A stretch of DNA of 64,000 nucleotides from Symbiodinium natans (lineage: Eukaryota; Sar; Dinophyceae; Suessiales; Symbiodiniaceae), in assembly GCA_905221605.1 (NCBI GenBank), contig CAJNDS010001114.1:573045-637044 (forward strand). Direction: 5' to 3'. Position numbers and translations under genes: made by a program. Positions 20,477-31,299 of the stretch are shown here, piece by piece. Below the pieces are notes generated by a model. It ran no database searches. It worked only from the letters and a program-made list of their open reading frames with translations, and was not told the DNA's origin. Positions within the stretch are counted from its first letter, which is position 1; the number at the start of each line of letters is the position of its first letter.

Positions 20477-22944
20477 GGGCACATGCTTCTGCGTCCGCAT
20501 GTCGTAGGCGTCCCGGTCTGGGTGCCACTTGTAGGACGGGAGGAAGCAAATCCGATGCTCCTGGCAGCCATCGGAGGCATCCCCAAACCCCAAACCCTAT
20601 ACTCCAAACCCTAAACCCTAAACCCTAAAACATCCTAAAACCAACGAACCCCAAAGCAGCTGCTCCAGATGCGACGCTGGCGGGTAACAGTCGACATCGG
20701 CCGGGAGAGAGGAGCAGATGCAAGGGAAGAATCAAGCTTCCACGACACTCCCGATGCCCCCTAAAGAACTGATGCAAGACATAAGCCGCTGATTCCTTGA
20801 TCCCCCTGACGCCTCGCCTAGGAAGAACAACCGTTAGCACTCAACTCAACCCAGCCAACACCTCCTCGACGCTCAACCCTACATCAAGACTCACGGATGG
20901 ATGTATGGACGGATGGACGGATGGACAGATGGATGAAATGAAATAAGTGAATATGTGTATATATATATACATATAGCAAGAAGGTCGCCTGATCGGCCAG
21001 AGTTTGCTGCGTTTCCTTGTGTCGTAACACCAACTTGGGATATTTACAAAACCACGAACAAGCAACACCTTGTTAGCGCCAGTTGTGGCTGTGTACAGCC
21101 CCGAAAGAGCAACGCTTTGTTAACACCAGTTGTGGTTATGTACAGACCCGAAAGAGCAACATTTTGCTAACACCAGCTGTGGATATGTACGAGACTCACC
21201 GCCAGTGCCCGCTAAAAACAGATGGGGATTCCAGAGCAGCGCCGGATACATGTACAGGCTTGCGTTCAGTACTCGCTGCCCGTACATATGTGACGCTTTA
21301 GAAGAGACGAGCAAAGCTGATGGAAAACGAAAATTTCAGGTGCTGCTTCTTGACTTTGGCTGTGGGCTTGTTCTTACTGATAAGGTTCATCTGAGAAAGC
21401 AACACTCACAAAACCGATTGTTAACAAAGTGCTGTATTTGGTGTGGTTGTTTCGTGTTTGTTCTGCGCCGATGATGTGTTGTCAACTCTGTAGACTGCTG
21501 TCAGGGCTTGAAACAGAAACCTGTGTTGTCAAAAATCTTGCTCGTAGCGCCGTCGCATCTGGCACTTGTAACGATTTCCCCTTTTTGCTTCGTGAGCCGT
21601 TATGCTGTCTGACGCGAATGTTAACAAAGTGTTTGGTCTGTAGCTCCCGCCGTGCTGGCCCGTGTTAACAAAATGTTGCCGAGCACCGTCGCTTCTAGCA
21701 CTGTAGCGATATGCTCTGCACACAGATGCGTCTCTGTGAGTGGTCATGTTGTCGCAGGCGAAAATCAGACGCAGCTGCTGACAAATTGTTGCTCCTTCGC
21801 TGTCGCTTCTTGCCCTAAACTGGCATGCTGCGTAGCAAACAACAGACAACAGCTGCGCCCTTCAGTTCAAGAACACCCAATACTCGATGCTCAAGTCGAG
21901 ACCTCGAAGTCGTGGAAGGCCATGCCGTCCCGACGCATGAGGTTCAGCCTTAGTGACATCAGTGACAGGGAGAGTACAGCTGTCCAGTGTTGATGCTGGT
22001 GGTGTGGGCCTTTCGGGCAAGGGTTTCAAGGGTTTGCTGAAGATGCTGACATTTCCAGATTCTAGGAGCATCCCTCCGCGATGTCCAGACTCTTGCCGAG
22101 CCGTCCATACCTTAAAGCTTCCACTACCCAAGGCCTCTGGTACAAATGCTACCTAGAGACTGATCTAGCGCCAAGAGCTCGCCATAGCGCTTGCCGAGGA
22201 TGTTCTCTCGAGCCTTGCCAAGCAGCGGCGTTCAGATTTCAGGTCTGCAGGGTTTACTGGAGGATATGGAGAGAACTGAACTGTGTGGTGCCGGACCAAT
22301 GCCACACGATTTGAAGAACAGAAGCTGCGTTGCTCTACGTGAACGTTGCAAGTCCCAAAAACCCCGCAGATCTCCTCGTCACCCTAGAGACCCAAAGACC
22401 CATGGAACCCAAAATCCCAACACACCACCCCACCTCCCACCCCACCCCCCCCCGCTCCCGTCCACGAACTCCTGCACGAACTTTTGTGTTAGAGCATGCT
22501 TCAGAGAGCTAACGCTCCACCCCTCCTCTCGCCACCCCATCTCACCCCCCCCCCCCCAGAGGCAAAGCTGTGCCTGCAGCAGCGGCATGCCACCCAACTT
22601 CCCGGGCCAATGGAGCCTGGCTCTTCGGGCGGTTCAGGTTTAACACTCGGATGGCCCATAAATAAAACCCTCTGAAAACATATATTCCTGAAGATGATCA
22701 TCCGAAACCCCATAAGGGAAGACATGCAATGTCTCAAGGGCCTACCAAGAACATGAAGCCTGCGGATGCAGGCTTTGAGGACGTCTTAAGATTACACAAA
22801 CCTTCTCAACGTCCCTCAGATCCAACGCGCAACACCCTGAGTTTAACCAATCGGCGCAGAATCCATGTTCCTGGTTAGGCGCTAAGCTAAGCTGATCGCC
22901 GGCCTCGAGTTCGTGTCGCCAACCCACACGACGTGATCGTGATC
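20477..22944 (-). CDS. Inositol-polyphosphate 5-phosphatase (IPPc) domain, partial
   Basis: Three minus-strand exons carry successive IPPc motifs in the correct order. Exon 22904-22944 (41 nt) reads DHDHVVWVGDTNSR, matching the family's HxxVFWLGDLNYR block with its catalytic Asp and Asn kept. Exon 22153-22213 reads ARENILGKRYGELLALDQSL, matching the LLxxDQL block. Exon 20477-20560 reads HRICFLPSYKW, then HPDRDAYDMRTQKHVP, matching the FxPTYKY...KxRVP block residue for residue in spacing. All acceptors are AG|G; donors are GC, GT and GT. Proteins of this family remove the 5-phosphate of phosphoinositides or inositol phosphates. At least one short exon between the first two was not located (the phases differ), and the upstream GNKGAV/SHLAAH and downstream WCDRIL/SDH exons were not found. 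Leu to Thr and Tyr to Ser changes in GDLNYR are unusual. Confidence 0.65.
20870..20980. repeat. GGAT-type and TA microsatellites
   Basis: GGATGGAT-like tetranucleotide run at 20895-20938, then TA dinucleotides at 20956-20974. Intronic if the 5-phosphatase model is right. Confidence 0.85.
21061..21192 (+). repeat. 47-bp tandem repeat, about 2.8 copies
   Basis: Units start at 21061, 21108 and 21155 with AGCAAC and contain TTAACACCAGTTGTGG and TGTACAG...CCGAAAG. The words GTTAACAAAGTG or similar recur singly at 21419, 21622 and 21664, so a looser family extends to about 21.8 kb. Confidence 0.85.
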
Positions 22945-23084
22945 CTTGTCCGGAGTTTGCTGAGCTTAGGTCGCTTGGGGCTCTAAAATCATGATGAAGC
23001 CTTCGAGTATTCCTCTGGGGTGTCTTTTTGGTATTGTAGGTTGAACGTTCAAAGCAGTTTCAAACTGTTGTGTGGGTCTTGTTG

Positions 23085-23165
23085 TCTTTGATGGTCACTA
23101 TTTGCAAGCCATCATTCAGGCGCACGAGCTGGACGAATTGCATTGCAGGAGCTGTGAGCTGTCTG
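23085..23165 (-). CDS. Ambiguous exon-like segment
   Basis: On minus it reads QFVQLVRLNDGLQIVTIKDN, which looks like a real protein strand. On plus the same bases read FDGHYLQAIIQAHELDELHC, which is equally plausible and is flanked by AG|G. It lies just upstream of the 5-phosphatase exons. I cannot decide the strand, and I do not match either reading to a family. Confidence 0.3.
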
Positions 23166-23203
23166 CTTGCACCTGTTTTTGCGAGACGGAATCTGCAGAT
23201 GTG

Positions 23204-23251
23204 GAGATATATATATATATATATGTACACACATATATAACACACACACAC

Positions 23252-23282
<31 letters not shown>

Positions 23283-23296
23283 CATACACACACATA
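23204..23296. repeat. TA/CA microsatellite
   Basis: Alternating TA runs with short CA runs, purine-pyrimidine alternating throughout. Confidence 0.95.
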
Positions 23297-23810
23297 CCTC
23301 TTGTTGCGTTTGAAAGGTTGGAGACTGACCGGAAGTTGGCCTTGGTTGCCACGACCATGACAATCTCAGACCCAGACGCGGAAGACCGGGCACTGCACGC
23401 TTCGAGACCAACACCAAAACAAGAGATGTAAAGTTCATGAAGTGCCCGTGTCACTATGTTTGGCTGCATTCGAGGTCTGTTAGGGTCTTGACAGGTTCCT
23501 GTCGCCAACGGGCCAGGATCAAGGTCCCATTCCCAAACGGAGACACCCTTGAACGTCATGACTCGACTTCCAGGATTCTCTGCCCCGTGACCGCAGGACG
23601 GAGAACTCTACTCCCCGAGCCGTTCAGCTGAAGGCTGAACGCGAGCTTCAACTACAACCTTCGCCCATTGTGTTGGAGGCCTTGCGGACTGTTGGGGACA
23701 AACATAAGCCGCGGCAAAACGACTTGGTCCGACCTTAGCTATGGTCGAAAGACCCCGATGCAAACTTTGATTTCAACCTCCCAACGCCCAAACAGCTGAA
23801 CAACACCCTA

Positions 23811-23847
23811 AGCCCTAAGCCCTAAGCCCTAAACCCTAAACCCTCAA
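23811..23847 (-). repeat. Short C-strand telomere-like array
   Basis: Five CCCTAAA or CCCTAAG heptamers, facing the G-strand array at 23974. Confidence 0.85.
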
Positions 23848-23973
23848 GTCACTCCAGTCCCCCTCCCCCCCGCCTCCCATTATCTCCCAATATCTCCCCT
23901 TACCTTTGGGGCCCGAGCCAGGATCCGCAGCCCGGCCGGCTGCGCCAACCGCGCGGACCTGTGCATTTATGGA

Positions 23974-24205
23974 GGGTTTAGGGTTTAGGGTTTAGGGTTT
24001 AGGGTTTAGGGTTTAGGGTTTAGGGTTTAAGGTTTAGGGTTTAGGGTTTAGGGTTTAGGGTTTAGGGTTTAGGGTTTAAGGTTTAGGGTTTAGGGTTTAG
24101 GGTTTAAGGTTTAGGGTTTAGGGTTTAGGGTTTAGGGTTTAGGGTTTAGGGTTTAGGGTTTAGGGTTTAGGGTTTAAGGTTTATGGCGTAGGGTTTAGGG
24201 TTTAC
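23974..24205 (+). repeat. Large TTTAGGG array with periodic TTTAAGG variants
   Basis: About 32 heptamers. The variant TTTAAGG occurs near 24027, 24076, 24104 and 24174, with 4 to 10 normal units between, suggesting duplication of multi-heptamer blocks. Confidence 0.95.
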
Positions 24206-24579
24206 TGGAGGGTTTGACCCTTTCATGGGGCCTTCGGCGTGAAAGCTCAAGGGCTTGGGTTTTAGGATTTCGGGGCCCGAAATCGGGACGGACCCTAAAC
24301 CCCCCGCGGCTTGAAACATCTTAGAGCCCATAGAGCCTATAAGCACTAGAACGAACAGCTGCCAACCCGATAAAACTCTCTGCCCCAAGATTTTCCGAAC
24401 CCTGAAACCCTGAAACCCTGAAACTAAACCCTAAACTCTAAACCCTGAAACCCTGAAACCCTGAAATCTACGCACGCCCTGAGACAAGGCAAGCAGGAGC
24501 TTCTTCCCGGGGCGCGGGGCGGGCTGCCCGGGCCAGACTCGAAGCTGGTAGTCGACCTGCAGAATAATAAGAGTTTAAG

Positions 24580-24652
24580 AGGTTTTAGGGTTTAGGGTTT
24601 AGGGTTTAGGGTTTAGGGTGTAGGGTTTAGGGCTTAGGGCTTAGGGTTTAGT
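24580..24652 (+). repeat. Interstitial TTTAGGG array
   Basis: About ten heptamers with GTTAGGG-like and CTTAGGG variants. Confidence 0.9.
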
Positions 24653-25029
24653 GGACTGTAGTAGCTTCCTGGGCCCAGAGTCGGTTGCCCTCCAGTGGTT
24701 TACCATCAAAAACCCAAAGACAGGTCTTTTCTGGTCTAGAAACCCTACCTTGAAAACCGTCTTTGGGACAGGATTCCTTTCATTGGTCCTTTTCCACCAC
24801 TTGCAGGCGTGGACATCAGTGGGTCAACTGTACAGAAGCTTAGCCGCTTGGAAGGTTTTTGGGGGGAGGTTTGGATGCTTGGGTGCTAAAGGAAAGAACC
24901 TGCTCTCGTCAAGGCACGGGCACGCAACTGTGGGTTGCAAAGTGCCTGCCCTAGGCGTCACCAAGGCCCACATGTGTGGCAAGGCAAATGAAAAACGGAA
25001 AAACACGTTTCTGGGCGCGGCACGCGCAC

Positions 25030-25114
25030 TTTTGAGAGCGCTACATCTCCCACCGGTCTTGCACGAACTCGGTCCGAGCGCTCCTCCTTAAGGATTTGGA
25101 TCAAACTCCAAATC
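25030..25114 (-). CDS. Exon-like segment, unidentified
   Basis: Acceptor gtgtag|G at 25115/25114, then 28 codons containing IWSLIQILKEERSDRVRARP and ending at a GT donor (AAA|GTGCGC). Helical, basic and acidic character. It lies downstream, in transcription order, of other minus-strand candidates at 25.4 and 26.2-26.3 kb. Family not recognised. Confidence 0.4.
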
Positions 25115-25359
25115 CTACACCCCGCCCTGAAGAAGCCCTCGAGCCTCAAGGGCCAACGCATCCTAAAGCCATCCTCCCCATATTCCATGCCCGCCTGGTC
25201 AAATCCTCAGCCAGCGGGTCCTGGCAAGCCAATCCGAAACACAGCGCCCCAGAGTGGGGGCTGGGGTCAGAAGGGTTGTACAAGCGTTAAGGGTTACGGG
25301 CGTTATATGCGTTCAAGGCTCAAAAACATTTTGGGTTGGGATGTTGGCTGGTGGCAAAC

Positions 25360-25545
25360 TGTAATGTGGATGCGCGCCAGCGCCTTGTCGATCAAGCGAC
25401 CAGAGCCTTGCTTAAAATAAAGAATCTCCAGCACCGTTTTCAAGCCCTGGGCACCGAACGCCTTCACCATCAGCCGAGCCAAAAAAGCCCTCAACACCGC
25501 ACCCCAAGGGTCAAAGAACTGCGGCGAATGAAACCTGAAGGTGTC
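25360..25545 (-). CDS. Open segment, possible exon(s), strand ambiguous
   Basis: The minus strand reads a long protein-like stretch including FHSPQFFDPWGAVLRAFLAR and LKTVLEILYFKQGSGRLIDK. An internal ccag|G near 25451 could split it into two exons. The plus strand is also open here with a helical sequence, so the call is weak. Minus is preferred because it joins candidates at 25.0 and 26.3 kb. Confidence 0.35.
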
Positions 25546-25689
25546 GTTCCGAGGTTCGGGCCGTCCGAGATCCCTCAACCCTGTAAGGCCTACAGGCCTT
25601 GCAGGCGCTACACCCATCAAACACAGGGCCAACGAAAACAATGCCAAGATGCTTCGAGACCACCACGCGAACCCTGTCCCCGACAAACA

Positions 25690-25850
25690 AAAACAAACAC
25701 ACACACACACACACATATCTCTCTCTCTCAAAAAACAAGCAAGCAAACAAGTAGCAAGCAAGCAAGAAAACAAGCAAACAAGCAAGCAAACAAACAAGCA
25801 AACAAACAAACAAACAAGCGCACAAACACACAAATTAAGAAAACGACACC
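25690..25850 (+). repeat. CA, CT and AAGC/AAAC low-complexity tract
   Basis: (CA)n at 25696-25713, CT run at 25717-25730, then AAGCAAGC and AAACAAAC mixtures to about 25830. The poly-Lys/Asn-like and Cys/Leu-rich frames here are artefacts of composition. Confidence 0.9.
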
Positions 25851-26212
25851 AACAAACGCACGGCACAAACAAAACGGCACTTTCTGCCTTCGCGGAGCGG
25901 CCCCGTATCTTCGCACGGAAGACCGCGGCGGCTTTCCGAACAGCCCGCTCCTTGGCACCGAGGGTGCTTTAAGCTGCTCGGAGGTTAGGCTCCATTGAGA
26001 TTGGGCGCGTGGGATTTCAGGCTCAGGGATTTTGAGTTGCAGCTTTTGGGGTTCACGGAACGGCGGGGTAGGACTTCTGGTGCAAAGTTGTGGGCGACTA
26101 CGGTGGACAGTCGTCTAAGAAAACCCAGCATGACCTGGGTAGGCAAATGCCCATCTGGAGTACCCACCTTGCCCTTACAACAGGCAGGATTTCCATAACT
26201 CGAGCACAGAGC

Positions 26213-26302
26213 CTTTGATGCTCGTTCAAACACAATCTTAACTTTCGCGGGTTGCAGAGGACAGGCATGCCACCAGTATGCGCAGAAGCCCCAGCCCAAC
26301 TC
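26213..26302 (-). CDS. Exon-like segment, unidentified
   Basis: Acceptor ttcag|G, then 30 codons including ELGWGFCAYWWHACPLQPAK and VKIVFERASK, ending at a GC donor (AAG|GCTCTG). A further AG|G-preceded segment on the same strand (26102-26134, VMLGFLRRLST then GT) may follow. Trp- and Cys-rich. Another frame across the upstream part is also open. Family not recognised. Confidence 0.45.
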
Positions 26303-26559
26303 CTGAACTATTTGCACGGACTCCATGCAATGCATCGGATGCCTCTGAGACAAAGCCCTCTTTGCATCGAGTTTCCCTAAGAACCGTCACGGTCCAAAGT
26401 CTCAAAAAACCCTAAACCCTAAACCCGAAACCCTAAACTCTAAGGGGCTCTCATTTTTTTACTCGCGCGGAAGACAAGTGAGTGCCGAAGGAGCTCACGC
26501 GCGGCGACGCTTCCGGAGGCCGAGGCCACCAGCCGGCTCAAGGCTTTTAGGGGCAGCAG

Positions 26560-26683
26560 GGTTAGGGTTTAGGGTTTAGGGTTTAGGGTTCAGGGTTCAG
26601 GGTTCAGGGTTCAGGGTTTAGGGTTTAGGGTTTAGGGTTTAGGGTTTAGGGTTTAGGGTTTAGGGTTTAGGGTTTAGGGTTCA
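26560..26683 (+). repeat. Interstitial TTTAGGG/TTCAGGG array
   Basis: About seventeen heptamers with a block of four TTCAGGG variants. A short C-strand array (26406-26443) faces it. Confidence 0.93.
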
Positions 26684-26785
26684 GCATCTCAGGTCCAAGC
26701 ATTCACTTGTCAAGAAATTACTCCAGAAAAATACCCACCCGCCCGAAGAATCCCACAACATTATGAAAATATTTCACTTATGGAA

Positions 26786-27668
26786 CGACCTTGCCCAGTA
26801 AAAAAATGACCTTGCCCAGTAAAAACATGACCTTGCCCAATAAAAAAATGACCTTGCCCAGTAAAAAAATGACCTTGCCCAGTAAAAAAATGACCTTGCC
26901 CAGTAAAAAAATGACCCTGCCCAGTAAAAAAATGACCTTGCCCAGTAAAAAAATGACCTTGCCCAGTAAAAAAATGACCTTGCCCAGTAAAAAAAATGAC
27001 TTTGCCCAGTAAAAAAAATGACCTTGCCCAGTAAAAAAATGACCTTGCCCAGTAAAAAAATGACTTTGCCCAGTAAAAAAAATGACCTTGCCCAGTAAAA
27101 AAATGACCTTGCCCAGTAAAAAAACCCAGTAAAAAAATACCTTGCCCAGTAAAAAATGACCTTGCCCAGTAAAAAAATGACCTTGCCCAGTAAAAAGATG
27201 TAAAAAAATGACCTTGCCCAGTAAAAAAATGACCTTGCCCAGTAAAAAAATGACCTTGCCCAGTAAAAACATGACCTTGCCCAGTAAAAAAATGACCTTG
27301 CCCAGTAAAAAAATGACCTTGCCCAGTAATGACCTTGCCCAGTAAAAAAATGACCTTGCCCAGTAAAAAATGACCTTGCCCAGTAAAAAAATGACCTTGC
27401 CCAGTAAAAAGATGACCTTGCCCAGTAAAAAGATGACCTTGCCCAGTAAAAAGATGACCTTGCCCAGTAAAAAGATGACCTTGCCCAGTAACATTTTTAC
27501 TGGGCAAGGTCATTTTTTTACTGGGCAAGGTCATTTTTTTACTGGGCAAGGTCGTTTTTTTGGACGAAACGACCTTGCCCAGTAAAAAAATGACCTTGCC
27601 CAGTAAAAAAATGACCTTGCCCAGTAAAAAATGACCTTGCCCAGTAAAAAAATGACCTTGCCCAGTAA
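26786..27668. repeat. 22-bp minisatellite TGACCTTGCCCAGTAAAAAAA with an internal inversion
   Basis: About forty tandem copies of TGACCTTGCCCAGTAAAAAA, varying mainly in A-run length. At 27491-27560 three copies are inverted (TTTTTACTGGGCAAGGTCA), after which the original orientation resumes. The boundary at 27478-27508 is a perfect stem with a short loop. Long frames on both strands (for example GQGHFFT or KMTLPSK repeats) are generated by the array and are not genes. The array lies between two telomere-like arrays. Confidence 0.97.
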
Positions 27669-27701
27669 CTCCTTAACATTTAAATTATATATGAAAGAGA
27701 G

Positions 27702-27837
27702 GTTTAGGGTTTAGGGTTTAGGGTTTAGGGTTTAGGGTTTAGGGTTTAGGGTTTAGGGTTTAGGGTTTAGGGTTTAGGGTTTAGGGTTTAGGGTTTAGGG
27801 TTTAGGGTTTAGGGTTTAGGGTTTAGGGTTTAGGGGC
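27702..27837 (+). repeat. Interstitial TTTAGGG array
   Basis: About nineteen perfect TTTAGGG copies abutting an A/T-rich flank. Confidence 0.97.
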
Positions 27838-29037
27838 TTAGGAAGCTTAAGACAGGGGCCCTGAATAATTAGAATAGGGTTTTGAGGGTTCTTAAAGTAT
27901 GATTCTGAAGGGATCCTAAGGGAATATTGTCAATAATTATTCCGATCCCTATTTTTTTTTAGAGTCTGGAACTTCCTGGTCGATAAGCTTTCAAAACACA
28001 TCAACTTCTGGCATCTTCGAGATGAGGGTGGGGGGGGGTGGGGGGGGAAACGCCATGCCGTGCGAAAAGACTGGGAACTCCTGTTTTGGCACAGACTCTG
28101 CAGCTCTCTGTCTGGTCTGTCACGGACTCCTCTGCTTCATCCGCAGATGCGCAAGAAATTTTTTGGGGCCTGTTGCTGTTCTGGGGTATTGGCTTGGGCC
28201 TTGCGGGTTTCACCCTGAACCACCCGGAATCTTAAGTAAGGCTGCAGGGTTGAAGGCGTGCCGAAAGCTGAAGGGTTCAGGCTTGTGCTCCCAACTCTCT
28301 ACAAAAGGGTGGGGGGGCGCAGTGAACATGCTCGAGAAGCTAAGGTTTACAATTTACAAATGAAGCTGTTGGCTACCTAGGGGCCTGATCGTCGCAGGAC
28401 ATCCGAACTAAGGCAGACTAGGACTCTGACTAAGTCAGAGTGCGGTCAGGGTCTAGGGTTCCTCTCACCAGGCACAGCAACACCCACATGACGATCCAAC
28501 CTCGCTTTGGGAAAACCGTACTTGGTAGCCGGGGTCATCACGGAATGATGTATTTAACGCGCATTAGACCCAATGAGCCTCCACAATCCTGACAGCACCC
28601 AACAAGCGAAAGCTGCTCGTAACATCAACCTTTGTCTACTCGGCCTAGGCCATCATCTGCGTTGAGGCTACCAGGCGTCCGTGTGACATGCCTCGCGCGC
28701 GTCAAACCACCAGCTTCTTGGGCGCCGAAGTGTAGCCGGACTGCTTCATCGTTGTGAAAGCATAGTTGTCCACCTTACATCAGAGCTCTGGCTGCAGCGG
28801 TTCATACTGAGTGATGGCTTGGGGCACTAAAAACCCTATGAATGCACGGCCCCAAAGGCCATAAGCCTAAAGGTGCCTGACTCGCCCATGCCCTGACATG
28901 CCCTGAGCTAGCTGAAGTTCTGAGCACTGACCTCTTCACCTCTGGGCACCGCAAGAGTCGGCAACAACAAAAACTGATGGGGTTCAGGCGGTTCAAGAAG
29001 AGTGGAAGGAAATCGATAGGAAAGGTTTCCAAAAAAC
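27838..29037. other. Unique DNA, possible exon on minus near 28.1 kb
   Basis: A minus-strand segment around 28060-28140 reads ESVTDQTESCRVCAKTGVPS and could be an exon, but its acceptor is AG|A. No telomere array. No other assignable feature. Confidence 0.3.
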
Positions 29038-29097
29038 AGTGCAGTGTGGGCAGTATCCCTCTTTCACGACATGCCCAAATGCTCTGAAACCGAATCC
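29038..29097 (-). CDS. Exon-like segment with CPHC motif
   Basis: Acceptor ggcag|G, then GFGFRAFGHVVKEGYCPHCT and a GT donor. The closely spaced CPHC pair could bind a metal or be a thiol-disulfide site, but with 20 codons I cannot assign a family. It lies about 650 bp from the left edge of the 29.75 kb mobile element. Confidence 0.45.
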
Positions 29098-29490
29098 CTG
29101 CCCCTGCACACATTACTCAGGCTCCTGGGTCTTAGGGCTGTCGTGAACGCTTTCCTAGCTGCTCCTCGGCTGGATATGGGTCTGTCATCTTCCTGAACCC
29201 TTGCCACTTTTGGGAGCTTGCTCAACGCATTAGCTAGTCGCTGTCCGGATTTCGGCAGACTAGCTCAGTAGGAAGCCCTGGGTGGCCCGATATACGTTGA
29301 GGTCAAAGCGGCCATGTATTCCCAGATGTCTCTTCTCTACACAACGACTCACCCGCCCAACCCTGGAAACGCATTTTGAGGACGGCAAAAACCCAAGCCC
29401 GAAGCCCGAAGCCCCAAGCCCAAGACGAAGCTCTACACCCCTCAAGCCCAAGCAGAGCTACCCGGGAGCCCAATGAACACCACACCCGCG

Positions 29491-29590
29491 GTTTAGGGGT
29501 TTAGGGTGTAGGGTTTAGGGGTTTAGGGCTTAGGGTTTAGGGTTTAGGGGTTAGGGTTTAGGGTCAGGGTTTAGGGTTTAGGGTTTAGGT
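29491..29590 (+). repeat. Degenerate TTTAGGG array
   Basis: About thirteen heptamers with one-base insertions (TTTAGGGG). Confidence 0.88.
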
Positions 29591-29730
29591 CGGGTCGCAT
29601 TGGCCCAGAAGTCGGGCTCATCCAGGTTGTAGCCTGCACCAGTGGCTCTGTGTCTGAACAATCAAAGAAGCTCTTGCTGCGGCTAGCCACTAAACCCCAT
29701 AGCCCCAACTATGGCACATACACTCACCCT

Positions 29731-29750
29731 TATATATATATATATATATG
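29731..29750. repeat. TA microsatellite at mobile-element edge
   Basis: Ten TA units that directly precede the left inverted end at 29752. The other ends of this family (45270-45280, 48233-48250) also abut TA-rich DNA, which suggests TA-targeted insertion. Confidence 0.85.
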
Positions 29751-29959
29751 GTCACCCCCCCCCCCAATGGACCCACCGCGGGCCTTGATCTTTGCAAAAG
29801 TACCGCAAATACCGATAAAACCTCTGCTGTCTGGTGATTTTCCGGTGACCGGATTTTTGACTGTATTCCTTAATTCACCCTCTCACACACACACGGAGGT
29901 TTTTCTTTCTGTTGGCTTTTGTTTATAATTTAAGATCTAGGCATTTAAACCTAAGCCTG

Positions 29960-31090
29960 CAAAAAAACCCTTAACCTTAAACCCTGTAGGGTTAAGGTTT
30001 AAAGGTTAAGGGTTTAAGATTTAGGCATTTGAACCTATGCCGGTAATTAAAGCTAAGCCCTTAACCTTTAAATTCTATAGGGTTAAGATTTTTACAGGTT
30101 TAGGCTTTAAGATGTAGGCATTCAAACCTAAGCCTGCAACTAATTTTACACCCTTAACCTTTAAACCCTGTAGGGTTAAAGTTTAAAGGCTTCGGGTTTA
30201 ATATTTAGCCATTTAAACCTGTAGCCAAGCCCTTAACCTTTAAACCCTATAGGGTTAAGATTTTTAAAGGTTTAGGATATAAGATGTAGGCATTTAAACC
30301 TAATTAAGCCTGCAACTAATTTTAAACCCTTAACCTTTAAACCCTGTTGGGCTAAGGTTTAAAGGTTTCGGGCTTAAGATTTAGGCATTTAAACCTATTC
30401 CGGCAATTAACGCTAAGCCTTTAACCTTTAAACCCTATAGGGTTAAGATATGTAAAGGTTTAGGGTTTAAGTTTACGGTTTAGGTATTTAGACCTATGCC
30501 GGCAGTTCATATTGAACCCTTAACCTTAAACCCCATAGGGATGAGATTTAAAGGTTTAGGATTCTTTACTTAGACATTTAAATCTAAGCTGACGATTCGA
30601 CCTAAACCCTTAACCTTTAAACCCTATAGGGTGAAGGTTTAAAGTTTTAGGGTTTAAGATTCAGACATTTAAACCTAAGACAGCGATTAACACTAAGCCC
30701 TTAACCTTTAAACCCTATAGGGTTAAGGTTTAAGGAATTGGGGTTTAAGATTCAGGCATTTAAAGCTAAGTATGTAATCAATTTGTCACCCTTAACACCT
30801 CTAAACTCTGTAGTGTGAAGGTTTCAAGGCTTAGGGCTTAAAATTTAGACATTAAAACCTAAGCCCATAGAGTTTAAACCTTAAGGGTTTAAGGTTTACG
30901 CATCTATTCCTTAACCCTAAACCCTCTAGGGTCAGGACCCTAAAGCCCTCGGCAATCAAGCCTAAACCCTTGACCTTCAAACCCCATAGGATGAAGGTTT
31001 AAAGGTTTGGGGTTTAAGACTTAGGCATTTAAACCTAGAGGGCATTTAAGCCTTAGCCCTAAACCCTTTAGGGTCAGAACCTTAGCACCC
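29960..31090. repeat. Diverged AACCTTTAAACCCTATAGGGTTAAGG repeat block (copy A)
   Basis: About eleven units of roughly 110-130 bp, each containing TTAGGCATTTAAACCTAAGC, then CCCTTAACCTTTAAACCC, then TATAGGGTTAAGGTTTAAAG. The second and third words are inverted relative to each other, so every unit can fold back. It is colinear with 45490-46610. Confidence 0.85.
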
Positions 31091-31091
31091 T

Positions 31092-31101
31092 ATAGGGGTC
31101 T
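31092..31101. repeat. Left target-site duplication (ATAGGGGTCT)
   Basis: The ten bases just before the left inverted terminus are repeated exactly at 44236-44245, just after the right terminus. The corresponding unfilled site in element B is 46616-46625 (ATATGGATCT, 8 of 10 identical). Confidence 0.8.
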
Positions 31102-31299
31102 GTGGCATGGACCTTTATGTATTATTTGGCTTTTGCTCTTGGTTAATAATCAATTTGCATATACGCTTCTATGCCTGTTATCATAGTTGAAGACTTTCGT
31201 TTTCTGTCGCGTCACGACGTTTCGTCAAGCCATTCCCGAGGCCGAAATACTCACGAGGGTTTAGGCGTTAGGGTTTAGGCCCAAGGGACCCTTTCCCGA

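Noticed and set aside
26761-27549. 262-codon minus-strand frame with GQGHFFT repeats
   Set aside because: It is a translation of the 22-bp minisatellite. The plus strand and other frames are open for the same reason, and there is no non-repeat domain.
29255-29330. tRNA-like D-arm word TAGCTCAGTAGG
   Set aside because: No GGTTCRA T-arm or matching acceptor stem follows at the required distance.
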